Assembly: GCA_946807835.1 (NCBI GenBank)
Contig: CAMPEX010000001.1
Location: 387,001 to 451,000 of the forward strand
Direction: 5' to 3'
DNA: 64,000 nt
Source: Ailanthus altissimus
Lineage: Eukaryota > Streptophyta > Magnoliopsida > Sapindales > Simaroubaceae
Positions 32,436 to 44,352 of the stretch are shown here, one piece after another (the stretch's first letter is position 1; every line of letters begins with the position of its first letter). A program made the position numbers and the translations under genes. The notes below the pieces were generated by a model. That model had not been told where the DNA came from, made no database searches, and saw only the letters and a program-made list of their open reading frames with translations.

Positions 32436-33660
32436 AACTGCGTTAGAACTCTGAAAGATTACTTACATCCTACTCACACAGCCACACCATCATGCATTAT
32501 ATTTCCACCTAACATACCACATTCGAATTTTAAACCTAGAATGATACAACTTCTGCCCACTTTTCATGGTCTAGATAATGAAAATCCTTATGTACATGTT
32601 AGAGAATTTGAATAGGTAATTGCCACCTTTCATAGCCAACATGAAGCCATAGACACTATTAGGCTTAAATGTTTCCCTTTTTCTTTGAAAGACAAAGTAA
32701 AGAGTTGGTTATACTCTTTAAGACCGAGGTCTATAGGAACTTGGGCAGAAATGACCCAAACATTTTTTAATAAATACTTCCCACACACAAAACTAATGGC
32801 CTGAAAAGATAAATTTCTTCCTTCTCCTAAAAAGACAGTGAAACCTTATATCAAGCTTGGGAAAGGTTTAAAGAGTTGCTAAATCTGTGCCTTCACAATG
32901 GGTATGAAAATTGGTGTTTGGTTAGCTATTTTTATAAGGAATTCACAATTAAAGAGCACCAATTTGTTGAGATGATGTGTAATGGGGAGTTTTTTCACAA
33001 AGATCTTGAGGAGGCCATGGAATTCCTTAATGACTTAGCCGAAAAAGTTTATACATGGACTGGACCTAGTGCTACAGAAAGAAAAAATAGGTCACGACCT
33101 AGTGGCATTTTTCATCTTAGAGAAGAGGATAGCCTTAAAGCCTAGTTAGAGGTCTTAACTAGGGAATTAGAGGCCTTAAAAATCAAAGATAGAAGGGCCA
33201 CCCATACGGTTGCTAGGATTGAGTCACATGATGTATGTTTTTTCTGTAGAGGAGCGGAACACTTAGCTCAAGATTGCCCTACTTATAGTGAGATAAGAGG
33301 GATATATGAGGAATAATGTAATGCCTTAGGGATGTACAAGAATTTTTATTCACCCTACTCTGAAACTTATAATCTTAGCTGGAGAAATCACCCAAACTTT
33401 AGTTGGAAATCTGACCAACAAGCCAACAACCATGGGAAGCAAGAACAGCAAGCACCCAAGTCTTATGATGCACCTCAATATAATGCACGACCAGCAGGAG
33501 TCCTTTAGAGGATACATTACAAGCATTTATGGAGGCACAAAGTAAGACTAATAAAAAATTTGAAACAATTCTTGCATAAGTGGTAGACGAAAACAAAGAA
33601 ATCAAGAGTCAAATCACTAAGTAGACCAATGCCTTAATTGTACAAGAGCGAGGTAAGTTT
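32436..33660 (+). pseudogene. Gypsy gag, main part
   Basis: It resumes after the insertion with CVRTLKDYLHPT and the capsid-like core (LLPTFHGLDNENPYVHVREFE, 32540-32612), then FPFSLKDKVKSWLYSL near 32680. A zinc knuckle CX2CX4HX4C (CFFC, then H and C) sits at 33236-33277. Several in-frame stops (for example TAG at 32613) and frameshifts break it. The core resembles the gag pieces of E (7471-8050) and D (53760-54890). Confidence 0.85.
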
Positions 33661-34480
33661 CCATCTCAACCTCAATCCAATCCAAAAGGATAATTCATGG
33701 CACAAGCTTCTACTTCTGATGAACAAAATCTTAAAGAAGTCAATGCCATTACTACTCAAAGTGGTAAGATTGTGAGTGAGCCTACTTTTGAAACTAACAC
33801 ATCTATGAGTAGTAAAGACCCCCCGCCCGCCCCCTCTCCCTTGAAGAAGAGGCCATAGTGGAAAAAGAGCTCGAAAATAAGTTTTAATCCAATTGCCTTT
33901 TTCTTAAACTCTTCGACCTGTTGAGAAAAATTCAAAAATTCAAGGTGAGATTTTAGAACATTTGAAACAAGTTAAGATTAATCTTCCCTTGTAGCATTTG
34001 ATTAACCAGGTTCCAACTTATGCCAAAGTCATCAAGGATCTATGCACTATCAAAAGAAAACACCATGTAAAGAAAACTACATTTTTGGCAGAACAAGTAA
34101 GTGCAGTGATTGAACAAAAGACGCCACCCAAGTATAAAGACCCAGGATGTCCCACAATCTCCTGCCAAATTGGGACATATGAGTTTGGTAAGCTTTGTTA
34201 GACTTAGGATCAAGTGTAAATTTAATGCATTATTCTATTTACTTACAATTGGGACTTAGTGAGATTAAACCTACATCTGTAGTCCTACAATTAGCTGTCC
34301 GATTAATCAAGAAATGACGAGGAATAGTTGAAGATATTTTGTTGCAAATTGATAAATTTTACTACCTTATTGATTTTCTTGTTTTAGATACGTATTTTGT
34401 AGTTAAACGGGAGTCTAAAATCCCTCTTATTTTGGGGAGACCATTTCATGCCATTGCTTACGCTCTTATTAATTGAAAAA
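33661..34480 (+). pseudogene. Gypsy aspartic protease region
   Basis: This is the linker and protease. The active-site motif appears as LDLGSSVNLM at about 34197-34226 (family form DLGASVN), followed by the flap and the ILGRPF motif near 34430. A CCCGCCCGCCCC run near 33823 shifts frame. Stops, for example near 34318, show decay. Confidence 0.8.
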
Positions 34481-34488
34481 ATGGTCTA

Positions 34489-34839
34489 ATGAAATTATCT
34501 TTTGGGAATATGACTCTTGAGGTGAACATTTTTCATATTGGCAAGCAACCACGAGAAGAAGATGAATGCTATCATTCATATATGATAGACACACTTGTAG
34601 TGAAGGAAACTTATAAAAATCATGGCTCTGATTCTTTAGAAAACCTCTTTGATTTTGATTTTGAAGAATTGTATTATCCTTATGAAACAACTGATGTGTT
34701 TAGTATTTTTGACTCACTGGGTAAAGGGATTCAATTTTGGCAACTACGCTTTGAAGAGTTGCCACAAGAGAGGGAGAAACTAAAACCATCAAACTCAAGG
34801 CACCACAAGTTGAGCTTTCTCTACTGCCCAAAGGTTTGA
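34489..34839 (+). pseudogene. Gypsy protease-RT linker
   Basis: This open stretch of 116 codons begins MKLSFGNMTLEVNIF right after the protease. It is the linker found between protease and reverse transcriptase in Athila/Tat elements. It is acidic in the middle and has no separate function that I can assign. Confidence 0.6.
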
Positions 34840-34980
34840 AACATGCATTCTTGGGACCAGGTGATATCTTTCCTACCATTATTTCTTCTGAACTTAGTGC
34901 TGAACAACAGAAAAATTGTTAAAATTGTTGAAAGAAAATAAGTCTACACTAGGTTAGACCATAACTAATATTAAAAATAT

Positions 34981-35366
34981 TTCTCCATTGATATGCTCCC
35001 ATAAAATTCATTTAGAGGAAGGTACCCAACCCCGTAGGGACCTACAAAGAAGACTTAACCCAATATTGAAAGAAGTAGTGAAGAAAGAGGTTTTGAAACT
35101 ATTAGATGCAGGTATAATCTACCCAATTTTTTATAGTTAACGAGTAAGTCAAACTCAAGTAGTTCCTAAGAAATCTGGGGTTACTGTTGTGAAAAATGAG
35201 AATGGAATACTTGTTCCAACTAAGGTACTAAGTGGTTGGCGAATGTGCATTGATTATAAAAAATTAAACACAGCTATTAGGAAAGACTATTTTCTATTGC
35301 CTTTTATCGACCAAATTTTAGACCGTATAGCTAGACATCTTTTTTATTGCTTTCTTGATGGGTATT
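34981..35366 (+). pseudogene. Gypsy reverse transcriptase, N-terminal part
   Basis: It contains the segment before the palm (HKIHLEEGTQPRRDLQRRL near 35005), then VPKKSG and GWRMCIDYKKLNTAIRKD (35235-35285). It ends at FLDGY, where the solo LTR at 35367 splits the FLDGYSGY motif. Internal stops are present. Confidence 0.85.
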
Positions 35367-36724
35367 TGATAAGGCGTAATTGTATAAACTATTTTATCTT
35401 CCTAACTTGATATTTGTTCAATTTATCTCAATAATTGGGCTATTTATGCGTATTAATGTTGTTTTATAGGTTGAAGCATTATCGGAGCAAAAATACCGGA
35501 AAACGGACGCAAATCGGAGCATTAGAGATAAAAATACGAATGGAGGCACTGTAGCTACAGTACCACTGTAGCACAGTGCAGCGCCGCAGCGCTGGATTTC
35601 AGCGCCGCGGCGCCGATTGCAGAAACTGAGCGCCGCAGCGCCAAATCGCAGCGCCGCGGCGCCGGGACCTGGGCAACAAGTTTTGACAGGTTCCTGAAAA
35701 TCAGGAAACCCAAAAGCAGCCCAAAATGCGCCCTAATTCCGTGCTCTTACCTATTTATTGGCTCAAAACTTACATTTTGAAGAGGATTCCAGCTGGGACA
35801 GCAGCTGGAAACACAAAGAAACACCTAACTTCTAAGTTTGAAGAAATCAAAGAGGAGGGAAGCAAGCTTCAACAACAAAGGCATTTGACAGGGATGTCTT
35901 CTTTGCTTTGATTCTTTACTTGTTGTAAGATGTTTAGTTTACATGTATTGATGGAATTAGCTCCAAGATTGTGTAGTTTAATGATGAGCTAATTTCGTTC
36001 ATCTAGGATTACATCCTTGAACTCATTATGTGATTGATTTTAGTTCTCTCTTTTATGGTATTAATTCAGCTTTTGATATATTCATTGTGCTTGTGCTTAA
36101 TGCTATTTGATTACTTGGCCAGTGGTTAAATTGATCTAGAAATGCTTAAATAAACTTGACAAAGGCATTTAGGTATTTAGTCTTAAGCATATTGATGCAT
36201 GATCATAGTGTAGTACACTTGAGTTTCATATGAGATAGACATATACTCATAAGGCATGTATGGCTCATAAAACTTGTGCTTAATGAATTTTGTTCAATTT
36301 ATTTATCATAGACATATAGATATTTGATTGGATGGAATAGATTCACTTGACCTGCAAAAGAGGCTTGTGATGTGTTGAGTGTTTTGGTCAATATATCAAG
36401 TTGAGAACCAATAAACATCAAAGAGATTCTGCTGAATTTATTTGCATAATGAGGGATAGTTTGTAATCCTAGGATTTCTCATATTGAATATAATTTGTTG
36501 GTAATTTAGTTTATCACTTAGCATAATTAAGTTGTTCTTTTACTTGAGTAGTTTAATCATCATACATTAAATCATTTTCTGGATAATAGTAGAAAGACAC
36601 CATTTCGGTACTTAAACTAGAAAAGATAAATCATTCTCTGTGGGATCGACACTCTACTTATCATATATTACTTGTTGCGACAACGTGCACTTGCGCTAAT
36701 TTGTGTTATAGAAATCACACAACA
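35367..36724 (+). mobile_element. Solo gypsy LTR nested in the RT, GTATT duplication
   Basis: This 1,358 bp block runs from TGATAAGGCG to CACAACA between exact GTATT repeats (35362-35366 and 36725-36729). The last 100 bases (GGGATCGACACTC, then GTGCACTTGCGC) are typical of gypsy LTR ends. It carries a GC-rich array of AGCGCCGCAGCGC-type units at 35575-35670. It contains no gene; the 61-residue frame at 35726-35911 is incidental. Confidence 0.88.
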
Positions 36725-36729
36725 GTATT

Positions 36730-37140
36730 CAGGATATTACTAGATTGAGATAGCTATAGAAGATCAAGAAAAAACCACTTTTACATGCCCTTTTGGTACT
36801 TATGCTTTTCGTAGAATGCCATTTGGATTATGTAATGCATCAGCTACTTTTCAACGCTGTATGCTGAGTATTTTCTCTGATATGATTGAAAAATGCATGG
36901 AAGTTTTATGGATGATTTGACTATATTTGGTAATTTTTTTATTTATGTCTATTTAACTTGAAAGCTATTTTGAGTAGGTGCAAAGAAAAAGGAGGCTAAA
37001 TTGGGAGAAATGTTATTTCATGGTATCTTTAGGAATCGTTTTAGGATACATTGTATCTGAAAGAGGGATAGAGGTTGACAAGGCTAAAATTGAATTAATC
37101 TCTAAATTACCTACACCCAAAATGATAAAAGATGTTTGAG
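36730..37140 (+). pseudogene. Gypsy reverse transcriptase, C-terminal part
   Basis: It continues directly from 35361. TTFTCPFGTYAFRRMPFGLCNA is split over 36775-36845. Then comes the catalytic MDD region near 36905, where a missing base shifts frame. The thumb with FLGHASFYRRF lies near 37140-37175. Confidence 0.85.
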
Positions 37141-37727
37141 CTTTTCTTGGACACGCTAGCTTTTACAGGAGGTTTATACAAATTTTGTTTTGCTATATCT
37201 AGACCATTGTGTAACCTTTTGCTAAAAAATACTAAATTTACATAACACAAGAGTGTGAGGAGGCATTCCGAACACTCATTGCCAAACTCACCACTGCTCT
37301 TATCATGCAATCACCGGACTGGAACCTCTCATTTGAAATTATGTGTGATGCAAGTAATTATGCTGTAGGAGTAGTTCTTGGGCAACGAAGGGAGGGAAAA
37401 CCCTTTGTTGTTTATTATACTAGTAGGACTTTGAATGATGCTCAGATGAATTACACTACTATTGAAAAAGAACTACTAGCTGTTATTTTTGCCTTAGGAA
37501 AATTCCGTTCTTATTTAATTGGTTCACCAATTATTGTTTTTACTGACCATGCGGCCCTTAAGTACCTTCTTTCTAAGAAGAATGTTAAAGCCCATTTAAT
37601 TAGGTGGATTCTTTTTTTGCAAGAATTTGATCTAGCCATCAAAGACAAGAAGGGCGTTGAAAATGTTATTACTAATCATTTATCCCACCTCGAGTTCACT
37701 GACTCCACCAATTTACCACCCATTTGA
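37141..37727 (+). pseudogene. Gypsy RNase H domain
   Basis: The frame from 37305 is open for 140 codons. It shows the first catalytic Asp in [26 protein letters not shown] with the Glu of EKELLAV, and [11 protein letters not shown]. It ends in the NHLSHLE segment that joins integrase. It is the best-preserved piece of this pol. Confidence 0.88.
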
Positions 37728-37829
37728 GATGATTTTTCTGATAAACATCTTTTTACTATAAGCCAAATACCTTGGTATGCACATGTCATAAATTATTTGA
37801 TTTGTGGTGAACTTCCATCTAATTAGAGT

Positions 37830-38800
37830 GCACAAGATAAACGTAAGTTCTTGAAAGTGAAGTTTCTAGTGTCTTAAATTTTTGCTGTAGTACTGCTTGT
37901 GGCGGTCATTTTTTTATAAAGAAGACAGCTGCGAAAATTTTACAGCTTAGTCTTTACTGGCCCACTTTGTTCAAAGACACTAATAATTTTTGTCGTTCCT
38001 ATGAAAGATATCAAAAGTTAGGTACTTTATCTTGAAGACATATGATGTCTCTTAACCCTATTCTTGTTATTGAGATATTTGATTATTGGAGTATCGATTT
38101 TATGGGTCATTTTCCTTTATCTTTTGGCTACCTTTATATCCTTCTAGCTGTTGACTGTGTATCAAAATGGGTGGAGCCAGTTGCTTGTCGTACTAATGAT
38201 AATACAACTGTGGTAAAATTCTTAAAAGAAAATGTGTTATCTAGGTATGGTACGCCATGTATCATTATTAATGACCAAGGAACATTTTTGTAACCGTTCT
38301 TTTAAAGCTTTGATGTGTAGGTATAGTATTCTTCACAAAGTTTCCACTGTATATCATCCACAGATAAATGGACAAGCCGAGCAAATAAAGAGGTTAAACA
38401 GATTTTAGAAAAGATGGTTAACCCAAATCGCAAAGATTGGTCTCTACGCATTTCTGATGCATTATGGGCATATCGCACTGTATATAAAACCATCTTAGGA
38501 ATGTCTCCATACTGGCTTGTCTATGGGAAAACTTTCTATTTACCTGTTGAGTTAGAGCATAAAGCTCATTGAACTGTCAAAGCTCTTAACTTTTATTTGA
38601 GTGTTTCAGGTCTCTAGAGAAAGTTACAATTGTCAGAAATAAAAGAGCTACGAAATGATGCATATGACAACTCCAGGATTTACAAAGCTAAAATGAAAGT
38701 AGCTCATGACAAACAGATCTCAAGGAAACACTTTGAGCCAAATCAACGAGTTTATACCCTGGAACGTTGAGATCTCGATGGACTGGTCTATTTATGGTAA
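37830..38800 (+). pseudogene. Gypsy integrase
   Basis: Zinc-binding region remnants lie at 37895-38035. The catalytic core has [12 protein letters not shown] and NDQGTFL (38075-38290), where the DDE-type Asp residues are visible. Then come decayed pieces including [16 protein letters not shown] (38420-38485) and the region after the core with HFEPNQRVYTLE near 38725. Stops are frequent. Confidence 0.85.
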
Positions 38801-39087
38801 GACACGTTTTTCCTAATAGTGCTGTCAAAATCGAAGACCCCACTAATGAAAAACTTTTCAAAGTGAATGGATAGCGGCTGAAAAGCTATGTGGAAAAGGT
38901 AGACCATTCTATATACCTAGACAAGATTCCTTTTATTCTTGCTTTTATTTTCTTTTATATTTTATTTTATTTTTCGATCAAGTGGCGGATACGGTACTCT
39001 GTGACTATTAAAGTCGGTTTCTCAGTTCCTTAAAAACTGTCCTTCAAACTGTGCATTCATCTCTTTTCTTTTTCACTTTCTTTTAAA

Positions 39088-39550
39088 ATGGATCGCATTC
39101 TTGCCAACTTTAAAAAACATTTTCCTTAATTGCCTCAAAATGCTCTACTTAAGATTTACAAAGCACGGTGTGAAAGACTATGGCTATTAATGTTGAGTAA
39201 TATCCCTACGTACATTCGTTGGTTAATTGAAGTCAAGGTTCGATTATCTGGTGACTCTACAAATGATTTTATTTCTTTTATGCCTGGTCTTAGAAGAAGA
39301 TCTTATGCCAAAAGGAGACGAGCAAAAAGGTTGCAAGTCTGTGATAAATGTGCTCGATAGAATTATAACTAGAGTTATCGTTCTTTATGATTTGTATCTA
39401 GAAATCGAGAAGATAAAATTTAGTTCATTAAGGATGGACTAAGTAAGAAGTCTTTGGATGATATCCTATTAACTCTTGAGATGCATCCCTATGGGCTTGT
39501 GCAACATGAACTTCTTGATTTATGGAATAAATTCAAAAATGAACATTAAC
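39088..39550 (+). pseudogene. Gypsy post-integrase reading frame
   Basis: Downstream of pol an ATG at 39088 opens MDRILANFKKHFP. After a stop a 76-codon frame follows (39130-39360) rich in Lys/Arg (RRRSYAKRRRAKR). An overlapping frame (39227-39442) carries LYDLYLEIEKIKFS. Together they suggest one decayed protein of about 150 residues between integrase and the 3' LTR. Athila elements may have an extra ORF here, but I see no envelope-like membrane segments, so the identity is open. Confidence 0.4.
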
Positions 39551-40760
39551 GGTATAGTTTCGGGAATCTGACTCTAAAAGACCTTGTTTTCCTATTTATT
39601 AAAAAATAGATAATGGGGTTTGACATTTGATTAAAATGACAGAATAAAAAGTTTATTCTTGAAATCTTGATACGTATTCTAAGTCAAATTAGAATGGCAG
39701 AGTAAGGAGTTTTATTTCTAACTTTTGAAATGCATTTTAACTAACTTGTTGTTGTTTTGTTTTGTATTTTATGCATTGTTGTTTATTGCTTGTAGTCTTG
39801 GTAATTCTTGTATAAACGAATTTGCTTTTCTGCCTAGGTATGATTTTGAAATTGTTTAGGTTGAGTCACTGTTTCTATTTAGGTTACTAAAGAATGACTT
39901 CCAAAATATTTTTGAGCACAACGCTAAGCCTTGTGGTAAGATAGATGATTCAATTTATATAGCCAAAAGAATTCTCATGTTTAAGTATATATTTTTCTAA
40001 TTTCACATATCTTTTGTGAGTAAATGGAAAGGTTGAAAAAACAGCTTATGAACCTTCATTGATCTTTTGAATTGGTTAATTTTTATTTAGATTGATATTA
40101 TTTGAATTAAGGAATATGTTGGCTGCATTTGTGTATAATATATTTTGGTGAGAAACTTTTGTAATACTTCCTTGTATACTTAAAAAAAAAAAATTTAAAA
40201 AGAAAAATACCAAAAAAAATAGAAAGAAAACAAAAAGAAGAATCAATTCAGTTTAATAAAATTTTCATTCAATTTTAGAAGAGAAATATTTTGTAAGACA
40301 GTTTTCTCACCAAGCTATATTTGTATTATTCTTACAAGACAATTGAAATCTTAAAGCTGGTGCATGTCAAGAATGATTGATTTCTAAAACGATTAATTTT
40401 CCTATCTTTGGATCAATGTTAGTTTGTATGTCTATCCTTAAAATTGACTTTTTCTGAAGTGCTTAACTGTTTTCCAATTCCATAAGAGAAATCCTAACCT
40501 TTTAAACAGTCATACACTTGTGAGGATATGGAGTTGAGGCTTTTACTTGGAGAAATTCTCAAGGCTATATCTATTGTGATTTGTGGTAAGATGGTTATGG
40601 CTTAGTTCACACACACACAATTTTTGAAAGTTATAATTGAAAAAACTATAATAACAATAGTGATCTTGAACTGACTTTTTATTTGAAATGCTTAGACAGT
40701 TTTGCATATTCTATTTATGCTTGAATTGCTAGAAATTAGCAATAAACTGGTTAGGAGCTA
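39551..40760 (+). other. Gypsy 3' untranslated region
   Basis: This is AT-rich non-coding DNA ending at the 3' LTR. It has an A-rich stretch at 40180-40250. I see no clear polypurine tract just before 40761. Confidence 0.6.
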
Positions 40761-42325
40761 TAATGAACACATGAAAATACATATTTATTAAGAGATTCAG
40801 TCACCATTTAATATCACTAATTTTAGCATTTTTGTATTTTTAGCTTGAAATAAAGTGTTCTCTTTAAATTGTGATTAATGAATGTTATTGGCACCAATTT
40901 AGGTAAAATAAACGTAACTCTCAATATAGAAATTGAAATGAAGAAATTCTTAAACCTGGAGTAACATGACTCAATCTTACATAAACTCAAAGAACAGTTG
41001 AAAAGTCAAATCCAATATGTTATGGGCCAAAAATTGAGATACAATAGAATTGGGTTACAACTTTCGATCAGCTTGACCCAACTCAAGTATTTGGACTGTA
41101 TTTCAAAAAATACGTACCTAATTGGTGTAATTCTTAAAGATATGAAATACTAACTCAATTATCAACAACTCTTATATATATGGTAAAGTCCAAATCAGCC
41201 ATTATCATGGACCAAATTATATTGTAAGTGGGTAAATAGGTTATTGGCTGAAATCTGACATATCTTTCACATTTCCCCCATATCTCATTGTATATTCATC
41301 CAATTTGCATGAGCCTAGTGCCTATAGAAAGAAGATATAAAATGCTACAACTTTTATGTCTACTAAAAAGGCTACATCGGTCATTTACATTATCAAAAAG
41401 GAGCTGTAAGTGGGTGAAAGAGTGATTGGCCTAAATTATTAAAGATTAAAGTAACACTTAACATATTTTCATTCATTGCCTATATAAGGACACTCTTAGG
41501 ACGTTTTCAATATTAGATAATTCTCCCTTATTTTCTTATCATTGACATGCATTGTAACCTAGACTAGAGTTCTTGGCAATGCTAAGAGATAAACTTTTAT
41601 GTTTAATAAACTCACTTCTATGCTTCGATTCTTTGTCAAGAGCTACAAATGTTTGTAAGTTTGGTTATGCCTAAACTCTTATCTATTTTATTTTCTATAA
41701 TTCAGAGGTTATTATTCTCATGTTTCATATATTTTCAGTTATGCTTTCATTATGTGATTCTTGTTGAATTATAATTTTTATTGGTTACATTATTTTACAT
41801 GTTAATCTTTTACTGCAATATTGTCAATCGATATATTGTTGATCTTAGATAACATGTAAAAACAATAATTGTTTGATATTCAATTTGATCTTTTACTGCA
41901 ATATTGTCAAAATAATATATTGTCAATCTTAGATTACTTGTATAAATGAACATGGTTTGTGTTATTGTTTACAAAGAGTTTAGTCCTATCAAATACACGT
42001 GTTATCAAATGTGCTATATTTTACATATCTTTCGATTGATTGTTTGGGATGTGAAACTTTCAATTGAGTTATAAACATTGAATCAAAGTGTAGAGTAGAT
42101 TTATAAAGAATGATTGTGATTCTCAAAGCCTTGCTTGCATCATCATAAGACATTTTCCTCAATTCATAGACAATTCTATCTCATTCACTTAAACCAATTA
42201 ATTAAAATTCTCCTTTGCTACTGCTTTAATATTTTACTTCACCAACCTATTTTTCCAAAGCTTAATCATGGGATTGACACCTCAATCTATACTGCGATAG
42301 TCACATTATATTTTGAGCGTAAACA
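40761..42325 (+). repeat. Gypsy 3' LTR
   Basis: It is 1,565 bp and the partner of 20276-21828. It starts TAATGAACAC (TG mutated to TA) and ends GCGTAAACA, followed by the CCACA duplication at 42326-42330. Confidence 0.92.
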
Positions 42326-42330
42326 CCACA

Positions 42331-43140
42331 AGACTTTCTGAAATATAATCTCGGAACATTATGATATACAACCCACTTATATGAGCTAATGGATCCCATG
42401 TCTACGCATACTGAACTCTATTAGCATCGGACCATACCAACCAACACACAGCGGTCAGAGCATGAAAGGTCTCTGACATATGTAGAACCAAAGTATGGTG
42501 GATCACTCAGAAGGCCACCGTGGTGTTCAGGTCAAAGGATCACAAATACTACTCAACTCGGAATACCTTTTATTGACAGCTTTATGAGATGTCTATTGGA
42601 GGTCTTTGTGAGTCTGTTCAATATCTAGTCCTCACTGAATACCTGTATGTCTATATGAGCTTCCATTAAGCTTATAGTTTGCTAAGTTTAACCATCTGGA
42701 CCATCTAGATATAGACATACACTATTTTATATTAATGGGTTCCACTGATAGACCTGCATCGATAAAATTAGATCAGGAATATCATGTTTGAGAACATACT
42801 TGCATAATGGCATTTCTTAGCACCATCTGCAACTCTTTGCAGCTATGTCATTAGTAATATATTCTCAGGTCATTATCCCATTTCAGACAAGGCTCTAACT
42901 ATTTAAATTTCACTAACTCTTAGTACTTTTAACTATTAGCGTTACTAACTCTTAGCACTAATATAAACTTCTTTAGACTATATCTAAACTCCTTCAGATC
43001 ATAAAATGTCTGAAACGTTACAAGCATCTTACCATTTATTATAAATAATATTAACGGCTTTATTAGAAATGATAATTGTATAAATACTATTATTAAATAT
43101 TTATACATAATGGGATGACATGTAAGCACAAATCCCAGCA
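42331..43140 (-). mobile_element. Copia B solo LTR, right part
   Basis: It continues the LTR broken at 20275 and ends AATCCCAGCA, followed by CATAG (43141-43145). Joined to the left part it matches the other copia LTRs in order. Confidence 0.85.
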
Positions 43141-43145
43141 CATAG

Positions 43146-43954
43146 ATCAACATTGTCAAATCCTTATGTGCTCATCCATAAACCTATCTCAAGAATGGTA
43201 TCTCATTGAACAATATAAACAAACGCTTTGCCATATTGTTTAACCTTGTGGAAACACCTTTCCGGGTTAACTGCTTATGGCCATAAGACTTTCTTGAGAT
43301 ACTATCTTAGAGCATCTAGATATATTACACTCTATGAGAGCTGATGGATCCCATATTTGCACACACCAGACTTCATGAGCATCGGACCATACCCAACGAT
43401 ACCCAGCAGACTACTAAACTCAAGAGGACTTTTTATTGACGAAAATATAGAATGTCTATTGGGGTCCTCATGAGTCTGTTTAGTACTCAGTCCTAACTGA
43501 ATACTCGTATGCCTATACAATATCCAAGATCTTGGCCAGCTAGAAACGACCAACTGTACCCAGTAGATATAGACATACATTAATCTTTATAAATTAATAG
43601 GATCTACTAACAGACCTGCGTTAGTAGAAATAGATCAAGAATAATATATTTGAGAATATGCTTGCATAATGACACGTCCTAGCAACGCATTGCAACTATA
43701 TCATTATAAGCATATTCTGAGGTCTTTGTCCCGTTACAGACAATGTTATAACTCTTGGAATATTTGCTAATTTTTAGCACCGGTCTAAACTCCTTTAGAC
43801 CGTATCTAAACTCCTTCAGATAGTACAGAGTTTATAGCGTATCAGGCATTAAACCATATTATTAAAAGTTAATTAGCGATATAACAAAATGTACTATGTA
43901 TTGATATCAAATATTTATACAAAACTGGGATGGCACGTAGGCACAACCCTAACA
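43146..43954 (-). repeat. Copia A, 3' LTR, inner part
   Basis: It continues from 18731 and ends CAACCCTAACA (TGTTAGGG on the element strand), followed by the polypurine tract AAGGCAAGTGGGAGAT (minus strand, 43956-43971). It contains the perfect inverted repeat GGTCTAAACTCCTTTAGACC at 43782-43801. Confidence 0.88.
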
Positions 43955-43974
43955 ATCTCCCACTTGCCTTAGTG

Positions 43975-44340
43975 TCAATCACAGTGGTATCTAATACCCA
44001 TAGACTCCATGTGTTTTTCAAATACATTTGGAGTTAAGGCTTTGGTTAGTGGGTCTGCTAGATTATTTATAGAATCTATTATACAAATAATTACATCTCC
44101 TCTGGCCAAGATCTCTCTAATGATGTGGTATTTTTGCTCTATATGCTTAGACTTCTGGTGTGCTCTTAGCTCTTTTTCTTGTGCTATAGCCCCATTGTTG
44201 TCGAAAAATAATGGGATAGGATCTGATGAACTTGGAACTATTCCAAGCTTAGCGAAAAACTTGTGAATCCAATCAACTTCCTTTGCAGCTTCAGAAGTTT
44301 CAATGTACTCTGCCTTTATGGTAGAGTCAGCTATGGACAT
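43975..44340 (-). pseudogene. Copia A RNase H C-terminal end
   Basis: The minus strand encodes the last 121 residues of a copia pol: ADSTIKAEYIETSEAAKE with a catalytic Glu, LFFDNNGAIAQ with an Asp, HQKSKHIEQKYH, and the ending ADPLTKAL...MGIRYHCD. It is uninterrupted, but only because the whole integrase, reverse transcriptase and first part of RNase H have been deleted. It abuts gag-protease only 13 bp away. Confidence 0.9.
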
Positions 44341-44352
44341 TTGTTACTAGAA

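Larger units (their letters stand above)
20276..42325 (+). mobile_element. Athila-like gypsy retrotransposon with nested insertions
   Basis: This is a plus-strand element flanked by exact CCACA duplications (20271-20275 and 42326-42330). The LTRs are 20276-21828 and 40761-42325. The order gag, protease, reverse transcriptase, RNase H, integrase with a tRNA-Asp-type primer site is that of Ty3/gypsy, Athila/Tat branch. Removing three later insertions (a SINE at 22817-22997, the LOG-bearing element at 23002-32433, a solo LTR at 35367-36724) leaves about 11 kb. Many stops and indels show that it is dead. The flanks rejoin as continuous LTR B sequence. Confidence 0.92.
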
